DNA of 21,984 bases from an uncultured Porphyromonas sp. (GCA_945875135.1 CAMCJO010000001.1:1-21984); one strand, 5' to 3'; positions 1 through 7,910 are shown, counted from the stretch's first letter. Notes: a model not told the origin generated them from the sequence alone. Numbers and translations are program-made.

Positions 1-644
1 TCATCCATAGACAATTCTCCTCTCAACACAAGTTTCGCAGAGGATGTTTGAGTTTGGACTGGGTCAAATTCAGAGGGCTTACTTATTATGGAGACTGCTA
101 TTGGAATGCTACTTTTTAGAAAAGCGTCCATTCTTTTTTGTGTCGTTGTCTTTTGCATATGCCTATTTATTATAGTATGATCTTTGGAGGCGAGTAGCTT
201 ATACAATATTTCTTCTACGAGCTTTCTTATTGTGAGCAAAGAATATGACTGAATAAAAACATAGATAGTATCTGATTGACACATCCATATTCTAATGAAA
301 AAGTGCAACCCAACAGTATCGTTGGGGGTGATTTCTTTACGATCTTTAGGTGAAGAAATTAACGATTGCCTTATTCCTGTAATTCCACCATCAATAAGAC
401 AATCCAATGTTCTTTGTTCGCAATCCAATGCAGAATTGATAAGAACGCCACCCAAGTCATTGTCTTTTGTTTTATACAATCCCTTTAATTTATCAACGAA
501 TTCGCCAGCAAAAAGTTCAAATGGATTTTTTTGACCAGGATATGCATTGCTAAAAAACTCACCAATACTAACTTTTTCAGAGTCTTTAGTTCGTATACGC
601 TTTATTTGGAATGCGTACATTACTAAGTTTAGCTTGTGTGCCAT
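1..644 (-). CDS. Hypothetical protein, fourth gene of the R-M operon (3' end missing)
   Basis: An open frame of 214 codons starts at an ATG at 642-644 and runs off the left edge without a stop, so only the N-terminal part is seen. The protein begins MAHKLNLVMYAFQIKRIRTK and has no signal peptide, no clear membrane segment and no nuclease, methylase or ATPase motif that I can recognise. Alternating hydrophobic and charged stretches suggest a soluble alpha/beta protein; a region around residues 113-150 (GLHFFIRIWM, YVFIQSYSLLTIRKLVEEIL) looks like a strand-rich core followed by a helix. It starts only 12 bases after the stop of the HNH nuclease gene and is on the same strand, so it is very likely cotranscribed with the restriction-modification genes. 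It may be an accessory subunit or a separate defence gene; its function is unknown. Confidence 0.72.
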   Translation of the reverse strand, partial: MAHKLNLVMYAFQIKRIRTKDSEKVSIGEFFSNAYPGQKNPFELFAGEFVDKLKGLYKTKDNDLGGVLINSALDCEQRTLDCLIDGGITGIRQSLISSPKDRKEITPNDTVGLHFFIRIWMCQSDTIYVFIQSYSLLTIRKLVEEILYKLLASKDHTIINRHMQKTTTQKRMDAFLKSSIPIAVSIISKPSEFDPVQTQTSSAKLVLRGELSMD

Positions 645-656
645 TGCTTACTGTAA

Positions 657-1850
657 CTATGAGTTGTATATCTGTATCAAACTGCTCTTGATGTCTTCAA
701 ACTTCAGGTTAGTGCTTAATTCCGCTGTAAGCCCCGTATTAATCACAAAAATAAAAGACTCTTTTCTGTAATATTTACCCCCTACGGCTTTAAGCGACTG
801 TTCTATCGTATCCGCCTTTGCAAGGAGGCAAGTGAGCTGATAGTCACGGTTAATTAGACTAGTGTTATTGCTTGGATGTGCCATTGTATAATGCTGGGTT
901 GCTGTCAGCTTAATAAGATTCTCTAAGTAGTGAGCTAGCTCAGGGAATTGAGATTTGGGGAATATGTGATGTACTTGGGTTGCTTCGCCAATTCCGAACT
1001 GATCACGCACCTCACTATCCACTTGTATCTTTCTGAGGAGATTAATAGCCTTTTGGACATAATAGGCATTGTAGGCTTCTTGTTGCTCGTTATTCTCTAG
1101 TTGCTCTTGTGCTTCTTGGCGTGTTATTGCCTTATCCTTATTTAGGTCTCTCCAATTCTTTCTATTGTACATCAGGTCGGAGAATGTAAAGACAAACATC
1201 GACATACGACCTTTCTCTGTACCTCTGATTTGATTCTCAACCGCATAGACATTGAGGACTTTAGGAAAGATACGATGGACTTCTACCTCTGTATTAATGG
1301 CTGTATTGCCAATGGTAAATCTATCATACCTATCTTTCAGTCTATTGAAGTCGTCTTTGGTTACCGTCCCCTGTTCGTTCTTTTCTTTGTACTCCTCAAA
1401 GTAGCGAATAATTCCACTATCGCTAAGCACTTTATGAAGATAGCAGCACAAGAAAATAAATGTATTACGCTCCCTTTGGGCTATATATTCTAGAAGCTCC
1501 ATATTTATTACTCTGTAATAGTTCGCCCCGCCTCTCTTTTCCATTTCTAGGATATGTGCGTATGCAAGCATCCTCAGTGGCTGTTGGATAAACTTGTCAT
1601 ACTCATGACGAGCTCTAGGATCAGAGGGAAGAGGCTTGTTGAATATTGCTTTAGCGTTTTTAATGAAGTACTGTGCATTCCAAATGTCTGCTACTGCAAA
1701 CTCTTTGGAGCAATCCAAGGCACTAACGATGCAGTCAGCAATAAAGCAGATTACATCAGGAGTGCATTTCTGATCCATAAAGCGGGCATCACCTGTCTTT
1801 CTCACATCTAGGTCAAATTGGTTTAGGTATGTGATAATAGTCTCTTTCAT
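657..1850 (-). CDS. HNH endonuclease, probable restriction enzyme of a type II-like R-M system
   Basis: The 397-residue protein carries a clear HNH nuclease signature in its C-terminal part: VHHIFPKSQFP at 293-303 (H294/H295), the central Asn in LENLIKLT (N311), and the final histidines in QHYTMAHP (H320, H325). This ββα-metal fold cleaves DNA in many restriction enzymes. The N-terminal 230 residues have no recognised domain and probably hold sequence recognition. Its ATG overlaps the stop of the methyltransferase gene by 4 bases (1847-1850), so the two are translationally coupled, and this pairing is the main reason to call it the restriction subunit. A second, HNH-like string VHRIFPK...VENQI occurs at 191-207 but lacks the final histidines. 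No signal peptide is seen. It could instead be a methyl-dependent nuclease, but the partner methylase makes that less likely. Confidence 0.8.
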   Translation of the reverse strand: MKETIITYLNQFDLDVRKTGDARFMDQKCTPDVICFIADCIVSALDCSKEFAVADIWNAQYFIKNAKAIFNKPLPSDPRARHEYDKFIQQPLRMLAYAHILEMEKRGGANYYRVINMELLEYIAQRERNTFIFLCCYLHKVLSDSGIIRYFEEYKEKNEQGTVTKDDFNRLKDRYDRFTIGNTAINTEVEVHRIFPKVLNVYAVENQIRGTEKGRMSMFVFTFSDLMYNRKNWRDLNKDKAITRQEAQEQLENNEQQEAYNAYYVQKAINLLRKIQVDSEVRDQFGIGEATQVHHIFPKSQFPELAHYLENLIKLTATQHYTMAHPSNNTSLINRDYQLTCLLAKADTIEQSLKAVGGKYYRKESFIFVINTGLTAELSTNLKFEDIKSSLIQIYNS

Positions 1851-4411
1851 AATAGTTGTTTTAGCTTTCCAAAGAAAAATACAGAGTTATTGTCAATATT
1901 CAAGGAGCGTGTACCTAGGTTTCGTGCCACGGCATAAAAACTGGAAAATTCTTTAGTCGCATAAAAAGAGAGGTCTTCCTCTGTGACCGTGTTATTGTCG
2001 TTCACTAGAGTCAAAATAGCGACAGAGCCATCTGTGATACAACCCTTTGGCAGAAAGCAAGCTCGTGGGTTATAGGTAAGATTAGGTAGCAAAACACATC
2101 CTTTTTGATTGAGAAACTTACCGACATCAAGACCCTCCAGCTTGTCAATATACGTGTCGTAATCTGGTATGTCGATAATCTCATTGTCTCCTATATTGCG
2201 TGACTTTAGGACTCTTATGGCTCCCTTTTGGCTAGTAATCGCTTTTGTGATAGCCCTGTCTCGATATGCCCTGAATACCCCCAAGTCCATTTTCTCAGCC
2301 ACTTCATCAAAGTCCTCATTTCTATATATAATCCAGTATGGGAAGCCCTTATCTGTCAAGTAGGATTGCTTCTGAATATAAATTCGCTCTGTGATGTACG
2401 ACTCTACAATTGTTGTCGCAGGCTTCTTGCTTGTATTAAGTACAAAAGCAATAGTCTCAATCTTGACGCCTCTAAACGCTTTTTCCCCGAAGTCAACAAT
2501 ATGAGACAACCGACTCTTTGCCATAATGGCACGTGTCTTATTGAACTCTGGGGCATTGATTAGGCTTTTAGGGACAATCAATGCGACCACAGTACCCAAA
2601 GACATCGCCTTTTCAATAAAAAAGGAGAACGCATTATTAGTATCTTTATTATACACGCTAGATTTATAAATCGCTAGTAGCTTCTTCTCTTTGGTTATCT
2701 TCTTGTATGGGGGATTACCTACGACTACATCATACGTATGCTCAAAGCGATGGATTAGAAAATCCGAACAGATATAGTTGATCTGAATGTTCCTAGGAAC
2801 TTTGAGGTGAGACAATAACACCTTTAGTACATCGAGGCTCTTATCGTCAATATCGACGACATCTATAATCACGGATGGTATATCTCTGTATTTCTGAATT
2901 AGGGCTGGAATAAAGTTCCCTACACCTACAGCAGGCTCAAGGATACTAATCTCTTTACGCTCCTTGAAGTCAGGCAGGTTTTTGACTACCGCATAGCATA
3001 CATCAGCTCTTGTGTAATATGCAGCATTACTGTCTCTATTAATATTGGATAGCTCTGCGACCTTGGACTGTAGAGAGAACTCTGACCTCCACTTACTAAG
3101 AAAGCCTATTAAAGCTTCATAGCTGTCAATATTATGAGTCGTAATAACTTTCTGAATGTACTTGTCCGTAGGTTTTTCAGAAGACAAATACAGACGAATC
3201 TTATTGGCTATTTGCTGAAATATAATAGGTGGAACAGCCTCCCCTAAGCATTGGCGGATATTTATCTCCTCCTTTTTGAGGAAAGTCTCCTTTTCCTTTA
3301 GACTGAGATCATTGAGTTCGCCAAATGACATATCGCTCCAGCGGAACGAGTCGGGGACAGACATCATCAGCATCACCTCCCTGATGCTGAATACCCGATT
3401 GTCTTCTGGGTGGACTGTATTTTGGCTCGCTAAAATATCATTCCTCGTATGGATGCAAGGGGCTACCTTGTCCCAGCATTGTCTTGTGTACTTATCTCCA
3501 TTCTTATTGGCATTATAAACGATTATGCCATCCTTAATCGTATGGGGTATCCTCGTGATATCAACATTGTCAAATGCGGATTGCCCCTCCTTTATCTCAG
3601 AAATCCATCGCTCCATTCTCGGAGCATATCGCTTAAAGTTGTGATAGATGTCTCTCTCTGAAATCTCTCCCATATTTTTCAAAGAAGGCAAGTGACCGAT
3701 GATTTCTCTAAGGTTTTTTTCGGGCTTTCTATCAGGGAATACGTCATAAGGTGTAATGTCCTCAAGGTCTTTCCTAATGCCGATGACTAGTGTCCTCGTC
3801 CTGCTAGACGGATTGCCATACTCTTTGAAGTTTATCACCTCCTCTAAGATATTGTACACTCCGCCGAGATTGATTTGGATTGCTTCGCCTATAGGCTTGT
3901 CCTTACCATCTATATCTGTGCATAAGGTGGTCAGAAAAGCACGTACATTTTCAAACACGAAAAACTTAGGCATGATTTCTTTTGTTAGCTTAATAGACTC
4001 TACCACTAATGAGTTTCTATTTAGCTCATTCTTCTTCTTATGATTGGCTACAGACATACCTTGGCATGGCGGTGTAGCTATAAGCACATCAACATCACGG
4101 AGATTAAAGCTATTCTTCCATTTCTTAAGCTCCGTGAATACAAGTTCTTGGGTATTCTCTTCAGCCAGGTCTCCACAAATGTATCCGCTATCAAAAAAGC
4201 ATTTCTTGTTGTACCGTTGGACATTCAATCTCCTTTCAAGAAACTCCACGGTAGCCACACAATGGAAACCCTCCTGCTGAAAGCCATAACACCCGACACC
4301 CGCACTACTGAAAAGACTAATGTAAGTTCTCAGCCCATAGCCCGAGCGACTTTCTGCCATTAAGTCCCGAGATTCATCTAAATCAAATCGATATGTTTTC
4401 TTCTTACTCAT
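1847..4411 (-). CDS. Fused DNA methyltransferase: C5-cytosine (Dcm-type) plus N6-adenine (Eco57I-like) domains
   Basis: This 854-residue protein contains two complete methyltransferases. The N-terminal half is a C5-cytosine enzyme: SAM motif I SLFSSAGVG (32-40), catalytic motif IV TPPCQG (113-118, Cys116), motif VI FENV (153-156), motif VIII PSSRTRTLVIG (201-211), motif IX REIIGHLPSL (235-244) and motif X GEAVPPIIFQQIANKI (390-405). The C-terminal half is a gamma-class N6-adenine enzyme: YYTRADV (465-471), SAM motif I LEPAVGVGNF (491-500) and catalytic motif IV NPPY (566-569), followed by an Eco57I-like region with IVPKSL. Each strand of a non-palindromic site could thus receive a different mark, so the fusion would protect both strands against the neighbouring HNH nuclease. 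It overlaps the regulator upstream and the nuclease downstream by 4 bases each. All key motifs of both domains look intact. Confidence 0.92.
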   Translation of the reverse strand: MSKKKTYRFDLDESRDLMAESRSGYGLRTYISLFSSAGVGCYGFQQEGFHCVATVEFLERRLNVQRYNKKCFFDSGYICGDLAEENTQELVFTELKKWKNSFNLRDVDVLIATPPCQGMSVANHKKKNELNRNSLVVESIKLTKEIMPKFFVFENVRAFLTTLCTDIDGKDKPIGEAIQINLGGVYNILEEVINFKEYGNPSSRTRTLVIGIRKDLEDITPYDVFPDRKPEKNLREIIGHLPSLKNMGEISERDIYHNFKRYAPRMERWISEIKEGQSAFDNVDITRIPHTIKDGIIVYNANKNGDKYTRQCWDKVAPCIHTRNDILASQNTVHPEDNRVFSIREVMLMMSVPDSFRWSDMSFGELNDLSLKEKETFLKKEEINIRQCLGEAVPPIIFQQIANKIRLYLSSEKPTDKYIQKVITTHNIDSYEALIGFLSKWRSEFSLQSKVAELSNINRDSNAAYYTRADVCYAVVKNLPDFKERKEISILEPAVGVGNFIPALIQKYRDIPSVIIDVVDIDDKSLDVLKVLLSHLKVPRNIQINYICSDFLIHRFEHTYDVVVGNPPYKKITKEKKLLAIYKSSVYNKDTNNAFSFFIEKAMSLGTVVALIVPKSLINAPEFNKTRAIMAKSRLSHIVDFGEKAFRGVKIETIAFVLNTSKKPATTIVESYITERIYIQKQSYLTDKGFPYWIIYRNEDFDEVAEKMDLGVFRAYRDRAITKAITSQKGAIRVLKSRNIGDNEIIDIPDYDTYIDKLEGLDVGKFLNQKGCVLLPNLTYNPRACFLPKGCITDGSVAILTLVNDNNTVTEEDLSFYATKEFSSFYAVARNLGTRSLNIDNNSVFFFGKLKQLL

Positions 4412-4698
4412 CTTGATTGCTTCAATCCATTACTAACAATAGATAGAACTTCGGGTGCGACTTCCTCATCAGAGGCAATAATATCAGAAACTCTATCAGC
4501 AAGCCAAAGGGTGAGCAAGTCATCCTCATCAACACATAGCACATCAGAAAGGATGGGCAAATGCTCTTTTTTTGCTTTCCGTTCCCCCTTTTCAATCTTA
4601 CAATATGTTGCAGTATCAATATCAAGAGCTGCTGCTAAGCATCTCTGTGGCATCTGTTTGCCAATTCGTAGTTCTTTTAATCGTTCTGAGAATAACAT
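4408..4698 (-). CDS. XRE-family regulator, controller-like protein of the R-M operon
   Basis: A 96-residue protein with an N-terminal Cro/C1-type helix-turn-helix at about 15-40 (PQRCLAAALDIDTATYCKIEKGER) and an acidic C-terminal helical tail. It is the first gene of the R-M operon and overlaps the methyltransferase gene by 4 bases, the usual place for a C protein that delays nuclease expression and regulates its own promoter. I chose the ATG at 4698. A longer frame opens with GTG at 4740, but a TAnnTTTG -7 box lies inside its first codons, and the resulting 14-residue extension precedes a typical XRE start (MLFSERLKELR). That it controls this operon is inferred from position and from the palindrome upstream. 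Confidence 0.82.
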   Translation of the reverse strand: MLFSERLKELRIGKQMPQRCLAAALDIDTATYCKIEKGERKAKKEHLPILSDVLCVDEDDLLTLWLADRVSDIIASDEEVAPEVLSIVSNGLKQSR

Positions 4699-4728
4699 GT
4701 TTCCATCTACTGTCTGGACATTACTTGG

Positions 4729-4755
4729 CAAATATACCACTTATCTCAAAGATAA
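4729..4755 (-). promoter_or_regulatory. R-M operon promoter with palindromic operator candidate
   Basis: Read on the minus strand, TATATTTG (4729-4736) matches the Bacteroidetes -7 consensus TAnnTTTG and lies about 30 bases before the regulator ATG. Just upstream is a perfect inverted repeat, TTATCT-CAA-AGATAA (4741-4755), in the stretch between the -7 and -33 positions. A small homodimeric XRE regulator such as the first gene product would plausibly bind it. It lies in the 29-base gap after the last mob gene, so the operon has its own switch. Confidence 0.6.
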
Positions 4756-4769
4756 CATAGAACGAACCA

Positions 4770-5471
4770 TTATTTCTTTGAGCGAAGTCGTCTTTCAAGT
4801 TCCTCTTGTTCGGCTGAGAGCTGTTGCTGGCGGTGAAGTAGTTCGGCTTGGCGTTGGACAGCCACTTCGTAGTTGATGACACGTTGCTCTAGAGTGGCAA
4901 TGGCTTCGTTAGAGCGGTGAGTTTCAAAGATGCTATCGAGTTGGGCGAAGGAAGTGTTACTGACTGAGTGCTCCATACGTAGGATGCGATATCGTAGGGC
5001 GTAGCTTTCGAGGGTTTGATTGGCACTGTGAAGATAGACCGCCCAACCGATAGTGCAGGCGATGAGTACGATAGATATTCCCCAGATCAGCCATTCTATC
5101 CAATGTTTGACATCAAAGAGGTAGTACTTCTTGATCTCTGAAGGAGATTGAGTTTCTTGAATTTTCTCGGATAGAGAGGCTATGCTTTTAGCTTGTCGCT
5201 CTTGGTCCTTTGTTATGCTATCTTTGATTTCTCGGATTCGTTTGCCTAGGACGATAGCGACATCTGTCAGTTCACTCTTGAATTTGCCATCTACCTCAAT
5301 CTTTTGCCCAATAAGGCGTGCTACATCCATAAGAGAAATAGCGTCATCTTCTGAGGAATTGGTTGCGAGGTTAGGTTGAGATACAAGGTTGGTGATACTT
5401 GCTTTGAGCTCTCTGTTCTGTTGCTTGATCTCCTCTAGTACTTCAAGGAGAATATTCATTTGTTCGTTCAT
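4770..5471 (-). CDS. Membrane-anchored accessory mobilization protein
   Basis: A 233-residue protein encoded directly after the relaxase, with a 4-base ATGA overlap (5468-5471). It has a charged N-terminal half with predicted coiled coil (residues 5-30 and 60-110), one strong transmembrane helix at about 124-147 (WIEWLIWGISIVLIACTIGW), and a Gln/Glu/Arg-rich coiled coil at the C-terminus (190-233). I recognise no catalytic motif. Proteins of this build follow relaxase genes in Bacteroides mobilizable elements and may link the relaxosome to the membrane or to a coupling protein; that role is inferred from position and topology. It is the last gene of the mob operon, ending 29 bases before the R-M promoter operator. 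Confidence 0.7.
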   Translation of the reverse strand: MNEQMNILLEVLEEIKQQNRELKASITNLVSQPNLATNSSEDDAISLMDVARLIGQKIEVDGKFKSELTDVAIVLGKRIREIKDSITKDQERQAKSIASLSEKIQETQSPSEIKKYYLFDVKHWIEWLIWGISIVLIACTIGWAVYLHSANQTLESYALRYRILRMEHSVSNTSFAQLDSIFETHRSNEAIATLEQRVINYEVAVQRQAELLHRQQQLSAEQEELERRLRSKK

Positions 5472-6385
5472 AATCTTCTGCGTTTTAGTTTCTTATTAGC
5501 TTGATTTCTTAGTTTACGTTGGAATACGAGTTCAGCAACGTCAACTGCTGGGACATTGCTGTCAAAGAGTTCTTCAATGAAGTTCTCAGATGAGCTCTCA
5601 GACTCTCTTTGTTCGGAAATCTCTGGTGCTTTTTGAGAGCTGAGAACATTTGCATTCTGCTGGAGGAGTATAGATAACTTTGAGTAGCTACAAGAGCGGT
5701 CAATGTGTGAGCCACTGAAGTTAACTCCATCCATGCTAAAGACTACTCCCTCAATGATATCTGTTTTGCCCTTGGTCTTGAACTGCACGTCAATACTCTG
5801 CTTTTGCAAAGCAGAAACAAGTTGTTCCCAATTCTTGCACTTGGGCAATACCTCTGTAATAGCATCGTAGATGGTGTAGCGAACTTTGTCATTGCCACGC
5901 AGTCTATTTCTTTTAACTTCCGTCTTGCCTTCTCCGAGCTTCAGCTGATATTTGTCTGTAAGCTCTCTGCATATCTTGGTGGAGCGAAACTTCTCATTGC
6001 TATCCGAGATGGTATTGCCGTAATTGTCTACCCGATTGATGCAGATGTGGAGATGTGGATGCTCCCTGTCCATGTGTTTAACAATTAGGTACTGAGTATC
6101 TGAGTAACCCATCTGCCTCAGGTATTCCCGTGCAATATCAACCATCTTATCGTCATCTAGTCGCTCACTGTCTTCGGAAGAAAAACTGAGGATGGTGTGA
6201 CAGACTGGCTTCTTGATATTGGGTCGCATAGAGGCTTGCAGGTTGAAGTCTACAGCAATCTCATTTGATGTAGCATCAACTCTTACACCTTCGCCATCAA
6301 GAATACGAGCCATACCTTCACGCTTACCCAGCATGTAGGTAATCATTCCAAAGAATGAAGTCCCTTTAATGATCTTTGCAATCAT
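5468..6385 (-). CDS. MobA/VirD2-like relaxase (MOBP type)
   Basis: A DNA relaxase that would nick oriT and stay bound to the transferred strand. With the start used here it has 305 residues. Motif III, the metal-binding histidine triad, is clear: KHMDREHPHLHICINRVD with H104, H111 and H113. A tyrosine in GMITYMLG (Y17) is the likely nicking residue. The C-terminal third is basic, ending in KLKRRRL. The frame opens 11 codons earlier at 6418, but the ATG at 6385 forms an ATGA overlap with the mobC stop and begins MIAKIIKGTSF, as relaxases of this group usually do, so I prefer it. The mobC-relaxase-membrane protein trio forms an overlapping operon. At about 300 residues it is compact and has no helicase domain. 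Confidence 0.88.
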   Translation of the reverse strand: MIAKIIKGTSFFGMITYMLGKREGMARILDGEGVRVDATSNEIAVDFNLQASMRPNIKKPVCHTILSFSSEDSERLDDDKMVDIAREYLRQMGYSDTQYLIVKHMDREHPHLHICINRVDNYGNTISDSNEKFRSTKICRELTDKYQLKLGEGKTEVKRNRLRGNDKVRYTIYDAITEVLPKCKNWEQLVSALQKQSIDVQFKTKGKTDIIEGVVFSMDGVNFSGSHIDRSCSYSKLSILLQQNANVLSSQKAPEISEQRESESSSENFIEELFDSNVPAVDVAELVFQRKLRNQANKKLKRRRL

Positions 6386-6735
6386 GACTTCAGCTCCTTG
6401 AGGTGTTTGTCTACGCATATCCTCAGTAGCTTAAGTTCTGTTGGGATTGCAGAAATACCATAGGTGTTAAGGCGATGAGCAATCTGATTGATGTTATTCG
6501 CAATACCTGTGAGCTGACGAATCTCATTCATCTGTTCAGGGGTAATGCGAGCCTTCACTTGGCTCTCATAAATAAGTGTGCGTAGATACTCACTCTTATT
6601 TAAGCCTGCCTCGTTCGCCTTGCTCTTAAGGGTAAAATACTCCTTGGTATTTAGTTTGAGCAATACGGAATAGCTTCGCTTTTCCGATAACTTTTTCTTA
6701 GGGCGACCGCCCTTGTTCGTTGTATTATCGTCCAT
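6382..6735 (-). CDS. mobC: MobC-like mobilization protein (relaxosome accessory)
   Basis: A 117-residue basic protein. The N-terminus (GGRPKKKLSEKRSYSVLLKL) is like a ribbon-helix-helix DNA-binding arm, and the C-terminal part (ARITPEQMNEIRQLTGIANN followed by NQIAHRLNTYG) is the conserved MobC pattern. MobC proteins bind oriT, help melt it and load the relaxase. I chose the ATG at 6735; a longer frame begins with TTG at 6825 and would overlap the oriT candidate region. It overlaps the relaxase start by 4 bases. The inverted repeat at 6803-6821 lies about 70 bases upstream, a usual distance for an oriT next to its mob operon. Confidence 0.85.
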   Translation of the reverse strand: MDDNTTNKGGRPKKKLSEKRSYSVLLKLNTKEYFTLKSKANEAGLNKSEYLRTLIYESQVKARITPEQMNEIRQLTGIANNINQIAHRLNTYGISAIPTELKLLRICVDKHLKELKS

Positions 6736-6802
6736 AAATATTCTGTCAATAATGAGACCATCGGGATGATTTTTCGCCTCCCTTTGGTGGGGTGAAAAGT
6801 AG

Positions 6803-6821
6803 GTTTTGGGTAACCCAAAAC
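6803..6821. repeat. Perfect inverted repeat upstream of mobC, candidate oriT
   Basis: GTTTTGGGTAACCCAAAAC has 9-base arms around a single central A. It lies in the roughly 240-base noncoding stretch between primase and mobC, directly before the mob operon, where NBU-type elements keep oriT. The flank running to about 6850 contains no gene and could hold the nick site, but I cannot identify a nic consensus. It could instead be an operator for mob transcription. Confidence 0.5.
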
Positions 6822-6916
6822 ACAAACTTGCTTCTCAGAAAATCTGTATGATAGATATGGCTCTGCCAAGCTCTGCTTGATTGCTTTTGGAAGAGCCGTA
6901 ATTGTGCTGTGGCTTT

Positions 6917-6983
6917 TCAAGTGACGAAGCAAAATAGATCACGTGAAGAGTGATTAACGATCACGTGACGAAAGATCACCTGA
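6917..6983. repeat. Iteron-like direct repeats TCACGTGA with 22-base spacing
   Basis: Four related octamers lie in one orientation: TCAAGTGA at 6917, TCACGTGA at 6939, TCACGTGA at 6961 and TCACCTGA at 6976. The first three are spaced exactly 22 bases apart (two helical turns); the last is 15 bases on and overlaps the primase stop codon. The two central copies are perfect palindromes, and GATCACGTGA is shared by both. Copies 1 and 3 continue similarly (GACGAA). Regular spacing in noncoding DNA points to a protein array: iterons of a replication origin, or relaxosome/MobC binding in oriT. Confidence 0.6.
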
Positions 6984-7866
6984 GTTTTATCTTTCGCTTA
7001 GACTTCATACTTATCTCTTTAGGAATTCGCTTTTGACATAGAAAGTCATTCAGATCCTTAAAGTCCGAAAACCTTTCTGAGATGTTTTCGACAGGGAGAT
7101 TCAATCTCAAGAGTCTATTTCGGGCATCCTTTCCCGCGGTATCGTTATCGAGAAAGGAGTTTATCTTCTCGTACTTAGCAAGGAGAGGAATTGCTTTCTC
7201 GAGGTTGCTAACAGAGTTAAGGATTAAAGCTGAACTCTCTTGCTCTTTGGGATTCATCGTCAATAAACTTAGGTAATCCATAAACCCTTCAAAGAGATGG
7301 ATTGACTTGGTGTCATTGTCAAATAGAGAAATCTCCTTTGGTTGAATACAGCCTTTGAAGAATGGGTTAAGGGTTTCATATCCACCAGCATTATTCGGAA
7401 AGCCAATAGAGAAATAGTTCTTACCATTTACTCTATAATGAACCTCCTTGCAGTACAGCTGAGCGATGAGAAAAGAAATTCGCCTATTTTTCAACAACTG
7501 AATTAACGCTGGGTGCTGTAGCTCTTGAACTCTAATGTCTGATAGCCCTTTATGAGAGGGTGTTTGCTGACGAAAAGAAAAAGAGTTGCTATTGTGGAGA
7601 GGGCATGCTTGTTCTATGGCGATGAGTGCCTCAGAAACAGTCACAATATGATTGATCTTCATTGCCAAATCAATAATATTCCCTCTTTCCCCACTTCCAA
7701 AGTCGTGCCAGCAGTTGATGCTTGTATTGACTTTGAATGAGGGCGTACTCTCTGACCGCAAAGGAGAGTAGTACCAAAGACTATTGTTTAGTACTTTGAC
7801 AGGTTTTATGCCGAGCGTGAATAGGTAATCCTGTAGCGGAATTAGCTTTGCTTGTTTTGCATTCAT
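6976..7866 (-). CDS. Mobile-element DNA primase with Toprim domain
   Basis: A 296-residue primase-like protein. The N-terminal part has the CHC2-primase framework (SPLRSESTPSFKVN ... WHDFGSGERGNIIDL, about 34-67), but zinc ligands are replaced, so this domain probably no longer binds zinc. The Toprim core follows: FEGFMDYLSLL (192-202) with the catalytic Glu, and SFLDNDTAGKDA (237-248) with the metal-binding DxD. The ATG at 7866 is chosen over an upstream TTG at 7896. It follows the helicase gene on the same strand, with a gap holding two hairpins. In NBU1 the matching gene, prmN1, encodes a primase in the same position; here it should prime the complementary strand after excision or transfer. 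The stop codon lies inside the last iteron-like repeat. Confidence 0.85.
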   Translation of the reverse strand: MNAKQAKLIPLQDYLFTLGIKPVKVLNNSLWYYSPLRSESTPSFKVNTSINCWHDFGSGERGNIIDLAMKINHIVTVSEALIAIEQACPLHNSNSFSFRQQTPSHKGLSDIRVQELQHPALIQLLKNRRISFLIAQLYCKEVHYRVNGKNYFSIGFPNNAGGYETLNPFFKGCIQPKEISLFDNDTKSIHLFEGFMDYLSLLTMNPKEQESSALILNSVSNLEKAIPLLAKYEKINSFLDNDTAGKDARNRLLRLNLPVENISERFSDFKDLNDFLCQKRIPKEISMKSKRKIKLR

Positions 7867-7910
7867 CTTCTGATCTCTTTTTCTTTTCGTTAGCAAAGGA
7901 AGTCTCTATT

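Noticed and set aside
6700..7000. CRISPR array suggested by regularly spaced repeats
   Set aside because: The repeats are only 8-10 bases with 12-14 base gaps and few copies; iteron or binding sites fit better.
7000..7866. Primase pseudogene because zinc-ligand cysteines are missing
   Set aside because: The reading frame is intact and the Toprim catalytic residues are present; loss of these cysteines is common in primases of this mobile-element group.
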